Shown here: positions 9,366-18,715 of the stretch, piece after piece
Position numbering within the stretch: the stretch's first letter is position 1
Layout of the letters: every line of letters begins with the position of its first letter
Source of the DNA: Streptomyces tardus
GTDB lineage: Bacteria; Actinomycetota; Actinomycetes; Streptomycetales; Streptomycetaceae
DNA: 64,000 bases
Assembly: GCF_018101125.2 (NCBI RefSeq)
Contig: NZ_JAELVF020000001.1
Location: 931,095 to 995,094, forward strand
Reading direction: 5' to 3'
The notes under the pieces: generated by a model
The model's database searches: none
Told to the model about the DNA's origin: nothing
The model's input: only the letters and a program-made list of their open reading frames with translations
Made by a program: the position numbers and the translations under genes

Positions 9366-12300
9366 ATGGCACCGTACTCGGCGGAACTGGACGAGGCCGA
9401 AGCACCGCTGATCGCGCAGCTCACGGCGATGGGTTGGACCCATCTGCGCGGTTCGGAGCTGTCCGCGGAGGACCGTACGCCGGGTTCCCCGATTCTGGAG
9501 GGACGAGTGCGGCGTGCTCTGCGCCGCATCAACCGCAAGCCCGGCCAGGCCGACACCTGGCTCGACGAGGCGACGACGGACGCCGCCGTCCAAGAGGTGC
9601 GCAGGCTCACCAGCCACGCGAGCGGCGTCACGCTGGAGGACACCAACCGCACCGCCACCACGCTCCTCCTCAGCGGGACCCAACTGCCCGGCCCGGACGG
9701 AGAGTTGGAGCTCGTTCGGTTCGTGGACTGGACAGCGGACACGGATGCCCACGACTTCCTGGCGGTCAGCCAGTTCTCTGTCGCCGGCCCCGGTGGCCAT
9801 ACGGAGATCCCCGACCTCGTCCTCTTCGTCAACGGTCTGCCGTTGGCCGTCGTCGAATGCAAGAGCCCCGATGCGCCGGACCCGCTCGACCTCGCCATCA
9901 GCGATCTGCGCGCGTACAGCGGCAATCCCTTGGAGGACGACGAACGGACCGCACACGAACGACCGCGCGGCATCCCCGGCCTGTTCGCCTTCGCCCAGCT
10001 GCTGGTCGCCGCCAACGGTGAGGACGCCGTACTCGGCACGATCTCGGCGGACGAGGCGCACTACCACGCCTGGCGCAGCGTTCAGCCCGACTACGACAAG
10101 CCGGCGGCGCTCCAACGCGAGCTGCGCCGCGTCCCGGGACTGCTGGTCGCGGACCAGCAGCCGAACGGCCAACATGTCCTGACCGCCCTGGTGTTCAGGC
10201 CCGCCAATCTGCTCAACATCTTGCGGCACTACGTGATCGAGCTGCCGATCACCGACGACGACGGCGAGATCCTGCGACGCGTCAAGACCGTCTGCCGTCA
10301 CCAGCAGTACCGCGCCTCGGAGAAGATCGTCCGCAAGCTGGCGAACGGGCGCAACCCGACGAGTCCCGGCGTCACCGACGACGAGCGCGGCGGGGTCGTC
10401 TGGCACACCCAGGGCTCGGGCAAGAGCCTGACGATGGCCTGCCTGGCCAGGCGCCTGCACATGCACCGCGATCCGGAGCTGAACGGCTTCACCATTCTGG
10501 TGGTCACCGACCGCACGCAGTTGCAGGGCCAGTTGAACGGAGCACTGCAGCTCAGCGGCAGCGAGGTGGTCACGGCCGGCTCCCAGGCGGACGTGGAGAG
10601 CCTGCTGGAGCACGCGGGGAAGCCGGGCGGTCGGCGGGTGATCTTCGCGATGATCCAGAAGTACCTGGGGCGCGTCCCGGGGCTCGTGCTGGACAGCGCC
10701 GACCGCGAGGAGCGCGACCTGCGCGGCGACTTCGACCGTACGCGGAAGCGGATCGAAGCCGGAGAGGACCCGGAGCAGGCGGCGGAACCCGAAGCACCCG
10801 AGGAGGCCGTACGGCGGCGGGTCTTCCGGCGGTGCAGCGACTCGCACCGGGTGCTGGTCCTCGTGGACGAGGCCCACCGCTCCCACGCCTCGGTCCTCCA
10901 CGCCTGCCTGCGCGACGCCGTACCGAACGCCGCCCGGGTCGGGTTCACCGGCACCCCGATCATGCGGGGCAACCACCTCAAGCACACCAGCCGGATCTTC
11001 GGTACCGAGCCGGACGACCTCTTCCTCGACACCTACCGAATGGAAGAGGCCGAGACCGACGGCGTTGTCGTCCCCGTCCGCTACGAGGGCCGGACCGGCA
11101 AGGGCGAGGTGAGCGACGCCGACGCTCTGGACGGGAAGTTCGACAACCTGCTGCAGCCTCTCTCCGACGATCAGCAGCGGCTTCTGCGGCGGCGCTGGTC
11201 CCAGCCGACCGCACGGGACGTGGCGGAGTCCGCGCCGATGATCCGCGCCAAGGCGCGGGACATGCTGAACCACTACGTCACCGGTGCGCTCGACCGTGGT
11301 TTCAAGGCGCAGCTGGCAGCCGTCAGCCGCCGGGCCGCGGTGATGTACCGGCACGCGCTGCGCGACGCCCGCGCGGAACTGCTCGCCGAGATCGAGGACT
11401 TCGACCCCGAGCACCTCCGGGACAAGGACGTGTCGCAGTACACCGAGCGCGAGCTGCTGCATCTGCGCGCCTGGCAGTACCGGGCGGTACTGCGACGCAT
11501 CGACTTCGTCCCGGTCATCTCCGAGGGCAGGGACGGCAAGGACCGCGGCTGGCGCCAATGGACGGATCCGGCCCGGCAGGAAGAGCACATCAAGGACTTC
11601 CGCCAGCCGCTCCCACATCTCCCGCCCGACCTTCCGTGGGAAGCCGCGGCACCGGAAGCGGAGCCGAATCCGCCGCTGATGGGACAGGTGGGGCGGATGC
11701 CGTCCTTCAATCCGTGGGGTGAGGAGGAGGTGGCCGTCGAGACCGTCGGCAAGGCGTCGGAGGCTCAGCCGGTCGCCTTCCTGATCGTGAAGTCGATGCT
11801 GCTGACCGGCTTCGACGCGCCCATCGAGCAGGTGCTCTACCTGGACCGTCCGATCCGCGACGCCGAACTGCTCCAGGCCGTCGCCCGGGTCAACCGGCCG
11901 GCCCGGGAGAAGACACACGGGCGCGTGGTCGACTACTACGGCGTGCTCGACGACCTCACCGTCACTCTCGCCGCCTACCGGGGCGACCCCTCGGTGCAGC
12001 GCAGCGTTCGGGCTCTGGACGAAGATCTGCCTGCTCTCCGAGTCGGCGCACAAGCAGTCCGGAACTTCCTCGACCAGCAGGGCATCACCCAGCTCGCCGA
12101 CCGGGCCGGCCTCACCCGCGCGGTGCTCGCACTGAAAGAGGAGGAGACGCGGGCACGCTACGACGAGCTGCTGAGCGAGTTCCACCGTGGGCTCGATCGC
12201 GTGCTGCCGCACGAGGCCGCCCTCGCACACATCGCGGAAGCCAAGGCGTGGACGCTGCTGCAGAAGCGTGCGCGCAGGCTCTACCGGGATGCGCAGGGCG

Positions 12301-12989
12301 GCGTGTTCTCGCTGCGCCCGGTCGGACGAGCGGTGCGCTCCCTGATCGCCGACCATCTGCAGCACTCGGAGCTGTCCCAGCAGATCGTCCCCGTCTCGAT
12401 CACCGACCTCGGCTTCGACTCCGCCGTCGAATCGATCTCCAACGCCGAACTCGCGGCGGCCGAGCAGGTGCACGGTCTGCGCTACCACCTGGAGCAGCGA
12501 GAACGCCGCGAACGCCCGGAGCTCTACCGGGAGTTGTCCGAAGGTCTCGAAGAGGTGCTGCGCGAGTTCGATGGTCGCTGGGAGAGGATCAGCGAACAAG
12601 TGCAGCCGCTGATCGAGACGGCCAGGGCGCAGAACGCCGACGATCCGGAGTCGCACGGCCTCACCCGGACCGAGTACCTGCTGTACAAGCAGCTCTCCGG
12701 GAAGCTCACGCACGAGGAGAGCCCGTTCGGTCCGCTCCTCGCCGAGCAGGTCAGGTCCGTCGTCATCGCCGTGGAGAGCTCGATTGTGGCGGAGGTGTCG
12801 CTGCACTCCTACCGGGACGACGCGACGAGCCTTTCCAGACTGGAGGACGTGATCTGGAAAACGCTGCGGACCGCCCTCAGGAGCCAGGGCGCAAAGCGGG
12901 ACATCAGCGCAGAGGAGGACCTCAGCACGGCGCTGGCCGGTCATGTGCAGGGCCACCTCTCGCACTACAGACAGGCGGGAAACATGTGA
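9366..12989 (+). CDS. hsdR: type I restriction endonuclease subunit R
   Basis: 1207 aa. The N-terminal nuclease motif is EIPDLVLFVNG to AVVECKS (~residues 147-163, PD-ExK). The SF2 translocase follows: Walker A HTQGSGKSLTM (~345), VDEAHRSHA (~499), GFTGTPIM, and late motifs FDAPIEQVLYLDRP and QAVARVNRP. A long helical C-terminal region would contact the methylase core. ATG at 9366 is chosen for the GGGGAGGG 9 nt upstream. It is separated from hsdM-hsdS by 1.7 kb holding the regulatory trio. Cuts DNA lacking the cognate methylation after translocation. Confidence 0.95.
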   Translation: MAPYSAELDEAEAPLIAQLTAMGWTHLRGSELSAEDRTPGSPILEGRVRRALRRINRKPGQADTWLDEATTDAAVQEVRRLTSHASGVTLEDTNRTATTLLLSGTQLPGPDGELELVRFVDWTADTDAHDFLAVSQFSVAGPGGHTEIPDLVLFVNGLPLAVVECKSPDAPDPLDLAISDLRAYSGNPLEDDERTAHERPRGIPGLFAFAQLLVAANGEDAVLGTISADEAHYHAWRSVQPDYDKPAALQRELRRVPGLLVADQQPNGQHVLTALVFRPANLLNILRHYVIELPITDDDGEILRRVKTVCRHQQYRASEKIVRKLANGRNPTSPGVTDDERGGVVWHTQGSGKSLTMACLARRLHMHRDPELNGFTILVVTDRTQLQGQLNGALQLSGSEVVTAGSQADVESLLEHAGKPGGRRVIFAMIQKYLGRVPGLVLDSADREERDLRGDFDRTRKRIEAGEDPEQAAEPEAPEEAVRRRVFRRCSDSHRVLVLVDEAHRSHASVLHACLRDAVPNAARVGFTGTPIMRGNHLKHTSRIFGTEPDDLFLDTYRMEEAETDGVVVPVRYEGRTGKGEVSDADALDGKFDNLLQPLSDDQQRLLRRRWSQPTARDVAESAPMIRAKARDMLNHYVTGALDRGFKAQLAAVSRRAAVMYRHALRDARAELLAEIEDFDPEHLRDKDVSQYTERELLHLRAWQYRAVLRRIDFVPVISEGRDGKDRGWRQWTDPARQEEHIKDFRQPLPHLPPDLPWEAAAPEAEPNPPLMGQVGRMPSFNPWGEEEVAVETVGKASEAQPVAFLIVKSMLLTGFDAPIEQVLYLDRPIRDAELLQAVARVNRPAREKTHGRVVDYYGVLDDLTVTLAAYRGDPSVQRSVRALDEDLPALRVGAQAVRNFLDQQGITQLADRAGLTRAVLALKEEETRARYDELLSEFHRGLDRVLPHEAALAHIAEAKAWTLLQKRARRLYRDAQGGVFSLRPVGRAVRSLIADHLQHSELSQQIVPVSITDLGFDSAVESISNAELAAAEQVHGLRYHLEQRERRERPELYRELSEGLEEVLREFDGRWERISEQVQPLIETARAQNADDPESHGLTRTEYLLYKQLSGKLTHEESPFGPLLAEQVRSVVIAVESSIVAEVSLHSYRDDATSLSRLEDVIWKTLRTALRSQGAKRDISAEEDLSTALAGHVQGHLSHYRQAGNM

Positions 12990-13023
12990 AGGCACTGACA
13001 GTGCGGACGGCTACGGTGGCATC

Positions 13024-13797
13024 GTGGACCAGCGATCCGATCAGCTCACCGACGGCCAGAGAGCAGTGTTCGACGGCCGCGAGGCCACCGTCTCGGTGAC
13101 CCGAGAGCGCCGACGCCTGGGCCTGACGATCGAGCGGGACGGCAGGCTGGTGGTGCGCACTCCGCTAGGCGCCGGCTTCGACGCAGTGGACCGCTTCGTA
13201 CGGGAGAACCGACGCTGGATCGACGCGAAGCTGGAGCTGTGGCGACGGCACCGCCCGCTCAACTCCGCACCGAGACTGGCCGAGGGCGAGCTGTTTCGCT
13301 ATCTCGGCCGCGAGTACCGGCTGGCGCTGACGGAGGCGTCCGCTCCGCCGGCACCGGTACGCCTGGTCGCGGGGCAGTTCCTGCTCGACGCGCGCGTCGC
13401 CGAGGATCCCGTGCTGGCCCGCGCCCATCTGCGCCGTTGGTACCGGGAGGCGGGCGCCGACTGGTCGCGGGGGCGGCTCCAGCCGTGGGCGGGACGCATG
13501 GAGGTCGCCGAGCCCCGTCTCGTCGTGCGGGATGTGGGCAAGCGCTGGGGCACCTACCGGGCGGCGCCCGAGCCGGGCGGCAGCCCCGGTGTGATGGCGC
13601 TGCACTGGGGCCTCTTCCAGCTCCCGCCACGGCTGATCGACTACGTCATCGCGCACGAGCTCGCGCACATCAGAGTCTCCGGCCACGGCCCCGACTACTG
13701 GCGGCTGTTGCGTCGGGCCATTCCCGAATGCGAGTCGCTCAAGGCCGAGTTGGACGAGATGGGCCGCCACGTCTGGCTGGGCGACCTCGGCCGCTGA
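13024..13797 (+). CDS. YgjP-type (M48/WLM-like) zinc metallopeptidase
   Basis: 257 aa. The zinc site HELAHIRVSGHGPDYW (~residue 210) has HExxH with the third ligand a few residues on, as in the YgjP/DUF45 family, and the family signature KRWGTYRA lies earlier (~175). No signal peptide, so cytoplasmic. It starts 35 bp after hsdR at a GTG with GGTGG upstream. YgjP-like peptidases are often encoded beside hsdR; whether this one trims HsdR or a phage protein is unknown. Confidence 0.85.
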   Translation: MDQRSDQLTDGQRAVFDGREATVSVTRERRRLGLTIERDGRLVVRTPLGAGFDAVDRFVRENRRWIDAKLELWRRHRPLNSAPRLAEGELFRYLGREYRLALTEASAPPAPVRLVAGQFLLDARVAEDPVLARAHLRRWYREAGADWSRGRLQPWAGRMEVAEPRLVVRDVGKRWGTYRAAPEPGGSPGVMALHWGLFQLPPRLIDYVIAHELAHIRVSGHGPDYWRLLRRAIPECESLKAELDEMGRHVWLGDLGR

Positions 13798-13909
13798 GAA
13801 CGACGCCGTTCGGACCGCCTGCCCCGTACGTTCAACGGTCCGCTCCTGCACTGGCGTTGATACGATCGATCGCTGAGCGTGGGGAATCGGTTACAGGGGA
13901 GCGGGGCGC

Positions 13910-15976
13910 ATGAAGGATCTGCACATGAAGGACCTGTACATCAAGCAGGTGGAGAAACAGCTCCGCGAGCGGTTCGACGGGCTCATCGACATGAGCGACG
14001 AAGCGGCCAAGCGTTCCGATCCGGACAAGACCTGGCTCTCCCGAGCGCTCGCCGCGCTCGCAGTGGTGGACGCCACCGGCTGGGAGCCCGGCCGGGCGGC
14101 GAAGTGCGTCATCGACGGTTTCGACGACGAAGGCATCGACGCCATCGCGGTGGACACCGAATCGCCCCACATCTGGATCGTGCAGGCAAAATACAGCAGC
14201 AACGGAAACGCCGGTTTCGACCAGCAGTCGATGTTCGCGCTCAAGGCCGGCCTCGATCTTCTGGTGAAACGGGGCGAGTACCACAGGTTCAACAACAAGC
14301 TGCAGCCGCTGATCGAGGATCTTTCGAATGCGTTGGCCAACCCGGGGGTCCGGCTGACCGTCCTCCTCGCCCTGACCGGCGAGGAGCGCCTCTCACCCAA
14401 CGTCCGGCAGCGTTGCGCCGATCTCACCGGCGAGTACAACGAGATCAACCACGACTTCATGACCATCAAGACGATGCACCTCTCGGATTTCGTGCGAGCG
14501 GTGCGCTCCGACACCCGCATCGAACTCCAGGCCCGGATCGAAGATCTCAAGGTGCACAAGGAGCCCTACCCCGCGTACTACGGCACCATCACCGCCGACC
14601 AGGTCGCGGCATGGCACGCCGAGTACCGACACCGCCTCTTCAAGCGCAACATCCGCCACCCGCTGGGGCTCACGCCGGTCAACTCCGAAATCGTCGACTG
14701 CCTGGTCAACACCCCGGAACTTTTCTGGTACTTCCACAACGGCATCACGGTTCTCTGCGACACGGTGCCGATGATGGGACCGCTCGGAGACCTCCAGCTC
14801 AACGACGCAAGCGTGGTCAACGGAGCGCAGACCGTCGCCTCGATCCACGAAGCGCACACACGTGCTCCCGAGGCTCTGAAGAAGGCGGCGCTCGGCATCC
14901 GCATCATTCCGCTTCAGGGAACCCCGTCCGGGTTCGACAGCAGGGTCACCATCGCGACGAACACTCAGAACGGCGTCATCCAGCAGGACTTCCGAGCGCT
15001 GGACGATCTTCAGCGGCGTTTGGCCTACGACTTCCAGTACGGCCTGGACAAGGCCTATGTGCTCAAGCGCGGTGATAAGCCGCAAGACAGCCGAGAGGGC
15101 TGCGACATGGCGGAGGCGGCCATGGCGCTGGCCTGCGCTCACGCGGATTTCCGGATCTCCTACCGCGCCACCGCGGACAGCCGGCGACTCTGGGACAACG
15201 ACACCTATTTCGAGATCTTCAAGGTGGGGGACGCCCGGACGGTCTGGCGGTGCGTACAGCTCCATCGTGCAATCCAGCAGCATCTGCGGGACTCCCGCAC
15301 CGAACGAGAGGGCCGGGCCGAGCAACTCGCCGACCAGGGCGGGCACCTCGTCGCGCATCTGGTGTACCAGTCCCTGCCCGGGTGGCGGAAGGTAGACGAA
15401 GAGCAGTGGACAGAGGTCCTCGCATCGGTCGCCCAACTGACAGAGGAAGCATTCCGCCGGGCCATCCACACCGTTGACACCGTCATCGGCCAGGGAAGCC
15501 ACATCAGTTCTCTCTTCCGGTCCAGCGAGCGTTATGAGCGTGTCGCGCGCGCCGCTGCCGAGGCAACCCGTGCCGGCGAGACCGTTCCGGATCTGGCGCA
15601 GGGCTACCAGGCATCCGAAAGCGAGGGCAAGGCGCGCAAGGCCAACGCCGTCACGGTCATCGTGGAGGCGGAGGCGATCGAGGCGGGCACCGCGCTGGAG
15701 TTCCGGCCGGTGACGGGGCCCGAACGCTCGGCACTCGCCGCCTGGATCGCCGAGGATCCTCGGCGAGGTCGAGCGACCTGGGCCCGGAGCAAGAGCAAGC
15801 CATTGCTGTGGGAGCTGGACGGCATGCAGTACTCGCCCACCGCCCTGGTGATGAAGTTCTTCGAGGAAGCCAACAAGAAGGGGCCCAAGGCCGTGCAGGG
15901 AACGCGCCGATGGTTCGTTCCCACTCGTGGCTCGCTGGTCGAGATCGCGGACAAGGTGCGCACCGAGGCGGAGTAG
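13910..15976 (+). CDS. AIPR-family abortive infection protein
   Basis: 688 aa. Near the N-terminus FDDEGIDAIAVD (D77) and IWIVQAKYSS (Q92, K94) give a PD-(D/E)xK-like nuclease arrangement. The AIPR core is recognised by FHNGITVLCD (~276-285), NDASVVNGAQTVASIHEAH (~299-317) and RVTIATNTQN. ATG at 13910 follows GGGGAGCGGGG; a second ATG is 5 codons later. AIPR proteins occur in phage abortive-infection and restriction loci. It has its own leader (113 bp after the peptidase gene) so it may be a separate unit. Confidence 0.85.
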   Translation: MKDLHMKDLYIKQVEKQLRERFDGLIDMSDEAAKRSDPDKTWLSRALAALAVVDATGWEPGRAAKCVIDGFDDEGIDAIAVDTESPHIWIVQAKYSSNGNAGFDQQSMFALKAGLDLLVKRGEYHRFNNKLQPLIEDLSNALANPGVRLTVLLALTGEERLSPNVRQRCADLTGEYNEINHDFMTIKTMHLSDFVRAVRSDTRIELQARIEDLKVHKEPYPAYYGTITADQVAAWHAEYRHRLFKRNIRHPLGLTPVNSEIVDCLVNTPELFWYFHNGITVLCDTVPMMGPLGDLQLNDASVVNGAQTVASIHEAHTRAPEALKKAALGIRIIPLQGTPSGFDSRVTIATNTQNGVIQQDFRALDDLQRRLAYDFQYGLDKAYVLKRGDKPQDSREGCDMAEAAMALACAHADFRISYRATADSRRLWDNDTYFEIFKVGDARTVWRCVQLHRAIQQHLRDSRTEREGRAEQLADQGGHLVAHLVYQSLPGWRKVDEEQWTEVLASVAQLTEEAFRRAIHTVDTVIGQGSHISSLFRSSERYERVARAAAEATRAGETVPDLAQGYQASESEGKARKANAVTVIVEAEAIEAGTALEFRPVTGPERSALAAWIAEDPRRGRATWARSKSKPLLWELDGMQYSPTALVMKFFEEANKKGPKAVQGTRRWFVPTRGSLVEIADKVRTEAE

Positions 15977-16159
15977 AGCAAGGGTCAACGGGTTGTGGAT
16001 GAGTGCCCGTTGGGAGTGGCGGGGCTGCCGTTCGGTGACCGTTTGTAGTCGTGGAGTGAACTCCGACGTTGGGGCCGGACGTCTTCGGGTACGAGCGGAA
16101 CACCCCGCCCTTCCGTCTGCGAGGCGTGGCACGCGGCTGACCGAGGGCGCGCCGCGGCC

Positions 16160-16600
16160 GGAATCAGACTGCTCGGCTTGCTCGAACTGGTCGGCCAAAG
16201 CGGCCGGTTGCACTGCATGGCAGCGCCGGAACGACGGGGAGTGCTCGCCGCGCTCGCCCTTGAGGCAGGAGCGGTGACGCCTGTCCGTCCACTGCTCTCG
16301 TTCGTCCGGGCGGGGAGCCGCCGGCCGCTGCGAAGGCCGCGCGGCAGGGCCACATCTCCGCACTCCGACGGCTGCTCGGCGAATCGCGCGTGGAGACCCG
16401 CGACCCCGGATACGTACTGTGCCTCGACTCCTGTGACGTCGATGCGCACCGGTTCACGGCCGCGCTCGACGGCAGCCCGGACGAGTTGCGCACTGCGTTG
16501 GACCTGTGGCGCGGACCCGCGCTCGCGGACCTGCCCGACGAACGCCGCCGCGTTGGCGTCCGGTTGGCCGAACGTTGGCCGAACGCAGCGCCGGGAGCTC
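16160..16600 (+). pseudogene. remnant of a SARP/AfsR-type regulator gene
   Basis: One frame from 16160 reads GIRLLGLLELV and PERRGVLAALALEAGAV, which match the start of the SARP winged-helix domain. Near 16310-16330 the match jumps to another frame, giving AARQGHISALRRLLGESRV, then RDPGYVLCLDSCDVDAHRF and ALDLWRGPALADLPDERR of the BTAD domain, after which similarity fades (~16600). No intact start, a frameshift and a missing C-terminus mark a pseudogene. The rest of the 15977-16956 gap shows no other gene. Confidence 0.75.
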
Positions 16601-16904
16601 CGAGTTGTCGAGCAGCGAAGCCCAACTCATGTGGCTCGATCGCCGGCTGGGCGGGCCGCGCGGTCCCCGTAGGCACACGCACACCCTGTTCTCCGGCCAA
16701 CAGGGCCTCCTCCGGGTCCGGTTCGCGCCGGCGCCGCATCGTTGGGCACCGACGCCACGCGGCCCTGCGGCGAGCGGCGAGCGGCGAGCTCACGCCGCCG
16801 GCGCCGGTGCGGCGGCTCACGGATGTGCTCGGCGCGCGGCTGGGGAGATCGCAACCCCGTGCCGACCGCCCGCAGGCGACGGCGGTCGCCCCGAAGCGTG
16901 ATGG

Positions 16905-16933
16905 ATGACACAATAAACCTGTATGCGTACTGT
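16905..16933 (+). promoter_or_regulatory. putative promoter of the four-gene GvpYZ/Asp23-type operon
   Basis: ATGACA (16905-16910), 17 bp, TACTGT (16928-16933) resembles a vegetative -35/-10 pair in a locally A/T-rich patch. The expected start of transcription is about 15-20 bp before the ATG at 16957. Confidence 0.45.
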
Positions 16934-16956
16934 CTACCTATTTGGGTGTGTCTGGA

Positions 16957-17967
16957 ATGAGCTACCCCGAACATTCGGTCGAAGGAGACCCCTTCGGTGA
17001 GGACGAGGAGGAGCCCACCGAAGGCCCCGGTGCAAACCGAACGGCGCTCCCGGCCCGGGTGGACGAGGACGTTCCGGCCGTGGACGCCCCCGACGTGCGG
17101 CTCGAGGTTCCGACGCTCCACGTCGACGAGATCAACCTCGAGGTCGAGGACCTCACCGCGCAGGTCGCCCTGAGCGCGGAAGTGCTCGACCTCCTCAAGC
17201 TCAACGTCGGAGCGGACGTACGCCTGGGCCGGGTTCAGTTGGACGTCAAGGGAGTCGAGGCCGAGGCGGAGCTGGAGGTACGGCTGCGGCACGTCGCTGC
17301 CATCGTCGGACGCGTGCTGACCACGATCGACCGGAACCCGCAGATCCTGGAGCATGTGACGCGCGGGGTGGAGACCGCCACGGCGGACCTGGGCAGCAGC
17401 GCGGGAACCGCGGTGGCCGAACTGGGTCACGGCGCCGGCGAGGCGGTGGAGTCGGTCGGTGAAGGCACCGGCGAGGCGGTCGAGGCCACCGGCGAGGGAG
17501 CCGGCCAGATCGCACGGAGCGCCGGAAAGGCTGTGCACACCACCGCCGACAGCACGAGCCGCGCCGTCGAGGACACGGCCGAAGGCGTCGTGGAAAGCGC
17601 GGACGACGCGGTCGACACCGCCGAGAACGAGCTGGACGACGACCCCGCGGGGCTGGACGACGACTCCACGGACGGGGACGAAGACCTCCCGGAAGCGGAA
17701 GAAACCGCAGAACGGGACGTCGAGGACGCCGGGCGACGCGGCGAGCGCCGCCAGCCGTCCCGCCCCACGGCCCGTACTCGCCGCGAACCGGGAACCAACA
17801 AGTCCCGCGCCGCCGGATCGGTGATCGACGCTGCCCCGGGCAAGCACCCCCGCCGGTCCGCGAGGGCAGCCACCGCACGCGAGGCCGAACGAAGCCCGGG
17901 GGTCGGTGGGCGGAAGTCGGCCGGTACGCACTCACCTCGCGCCACTCGCGGTCGCCCGCCGCAGTGA
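16957..17967 (+). CDS. acidic amphipathic-repeat protein of unknown function
   Basis: 336 aa, no recognised catalytic domain. Residues ~30-110 carry alternating beta-like stretches (VRLEVPTLHVDEINLEVEDL, LNVGADVRLGRVQLDV). About 120-215 is apolipoprotein-like, with 11-residue-type repeats such as GAGEAVESVGEGTGEAVEAT. The tail is acidic, then Arg/Pro-rich. No signal peptide. The ATG at 16957 has only a weak ribosome site; TTG 16942 is an alternative. First gene of the operon; a structural or membrane-surface role is suggested by composition only. Confidence 0.7.
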   Translation: MSYPEHSVEGDPFGEDEEEPTEGPGANRTALPARVDEDVPAVDAPDVRLEVPTLHVDEINLEVEDLTAQVALSAEVLDLLKLNVGADVRLGRVQLDVKGVEAEAELEVRLRHVAAIVGRVLTTIDRNPQILEHVTRGVETATADLGSSAGTAVAELGHGAGEAVESVGEGTGEAVEATGEGAGQIARSAGKAVHTTADSTSRAVEDTAEGVVESADDAVDTAENELDDDPAGLDDDSTDGDEDLPEAEETAERDVEDAGRRGERRQPSRPTARTRREPGTNKSRAAGSVIDAAPGKHPRRSARAATAREAERSPGVGGRKSAGTHSPRATRGRPPQ

Positions 17968-18097
17968 CCCCGTCGGCGGCGGTGCGACCGCAACCGCAGG
18001 ACCGGCCGCTCGCACACGTCGAGTCGTACCGACCGCGCCCTGAACCTCCGCCCGGGACGCGGGCGGAGACCCACTCGGGGACAAGGAAGGGTTTTCG

Positions 18098-18607
18098 ATG
18101 GAGACCGATCAGTACAGAACATCGCAGGCACGGAAGAACGGGGAGTCGGGCGCCGAGACCGTCGGCGGTCGGACGGCAATCGCCGATGTGGTCGTGGAGT
18201 CCATCGCCGGTATCGCCGCCCGTGAAGCGGACGGCGTGTACTCGATGGGCGGTGGCGTGTCCCGAGCGGTGGGAGCGGTGCGCAACCGATTGCAGTCGGG
18301 CGAGGACAGCGCTCGCGGCGTGGACGCCGAGGTCGGCGAGAAGCAGGCGGCCGTCGACATCTCACTCGTCGTCGAGTACGGCGCGATCATCACCGACACC
18401 GCACGCCAGATCAGGTCGAAGGTCTCGCGAACCGTCAAGGAGATGACGGGACTTGAGGTGGTCGAGATCAACATCTACGTGTTGGACGTACATGTCCCCG
18501 ACACCTCCGAGAAGTCCGAGGGCTCCGGGGGCTCGGAGAGTTCCGGCGGTTCCCGGCGCGATGACCGCTCGACAAGTACCGCCGGCGACCGTTCGCGCGT
18601 GCAGTGA
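18098..18607 (+). CDS. Asp23/Gls24 (DUF322) family protein
   Basis: 169 aa. The Asp23 domain spans ~20-130: TAIADVVVESIAGIAAREAD, VYSMGG, then DISLVVEYGAIITDTARQI and VVEINIYVLDVHVPD. The last ~35 residues are Ser/Gly/Asp-rich and disordered. RBS AAGGAAGGG precedes the ATG. Asp23 proteins sit under the membrane in Firmicutes and respond to envelope stress; in Streptomyces several paralogues exist. Here it lies between the repeat protein and two GvpY/GvpZ-like genes. Confidence 0.9.
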   Translation: METDQYRTSQARKNGESGAETVGGRTAIADVVVESIAGIAAREADGVYSMGGGVSRAVGAVRNRLQSGEDSARGVDAEVGEKQAAVDISLVVEYGAIITDTARQIRSKVSRTVKEMTGLEVVEINIYVLDVHVPDTSEKSEGSGGSESSGGSRRDDRSTSTAGDRSRVQ

Positions 18608-18715
18608 GGGAACGGCCCCGCACGGCGCGATGGCAGGCGCGGGAACCGAGCGGCGCCGACAAGAAGTCGGCGCACCGCTCCCCCGCCCCGACGGCTCTTC
18701 AGAGGTGGGATACCC

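Noticed and set aside
9066-12995. Very long open frame antisense to hsdR (over 1300 codons)
   Set aside because: A by-product of high G+C; hsdR on the other strand has all family motifs and a ribosome site.
16942-16956. TTG start for the amphipathic-repeat protein
   Set aside because: The ATG at 16957 is simpler and the extra five residues add nothing; neither has a strong ribosome site, so some doubt remains.
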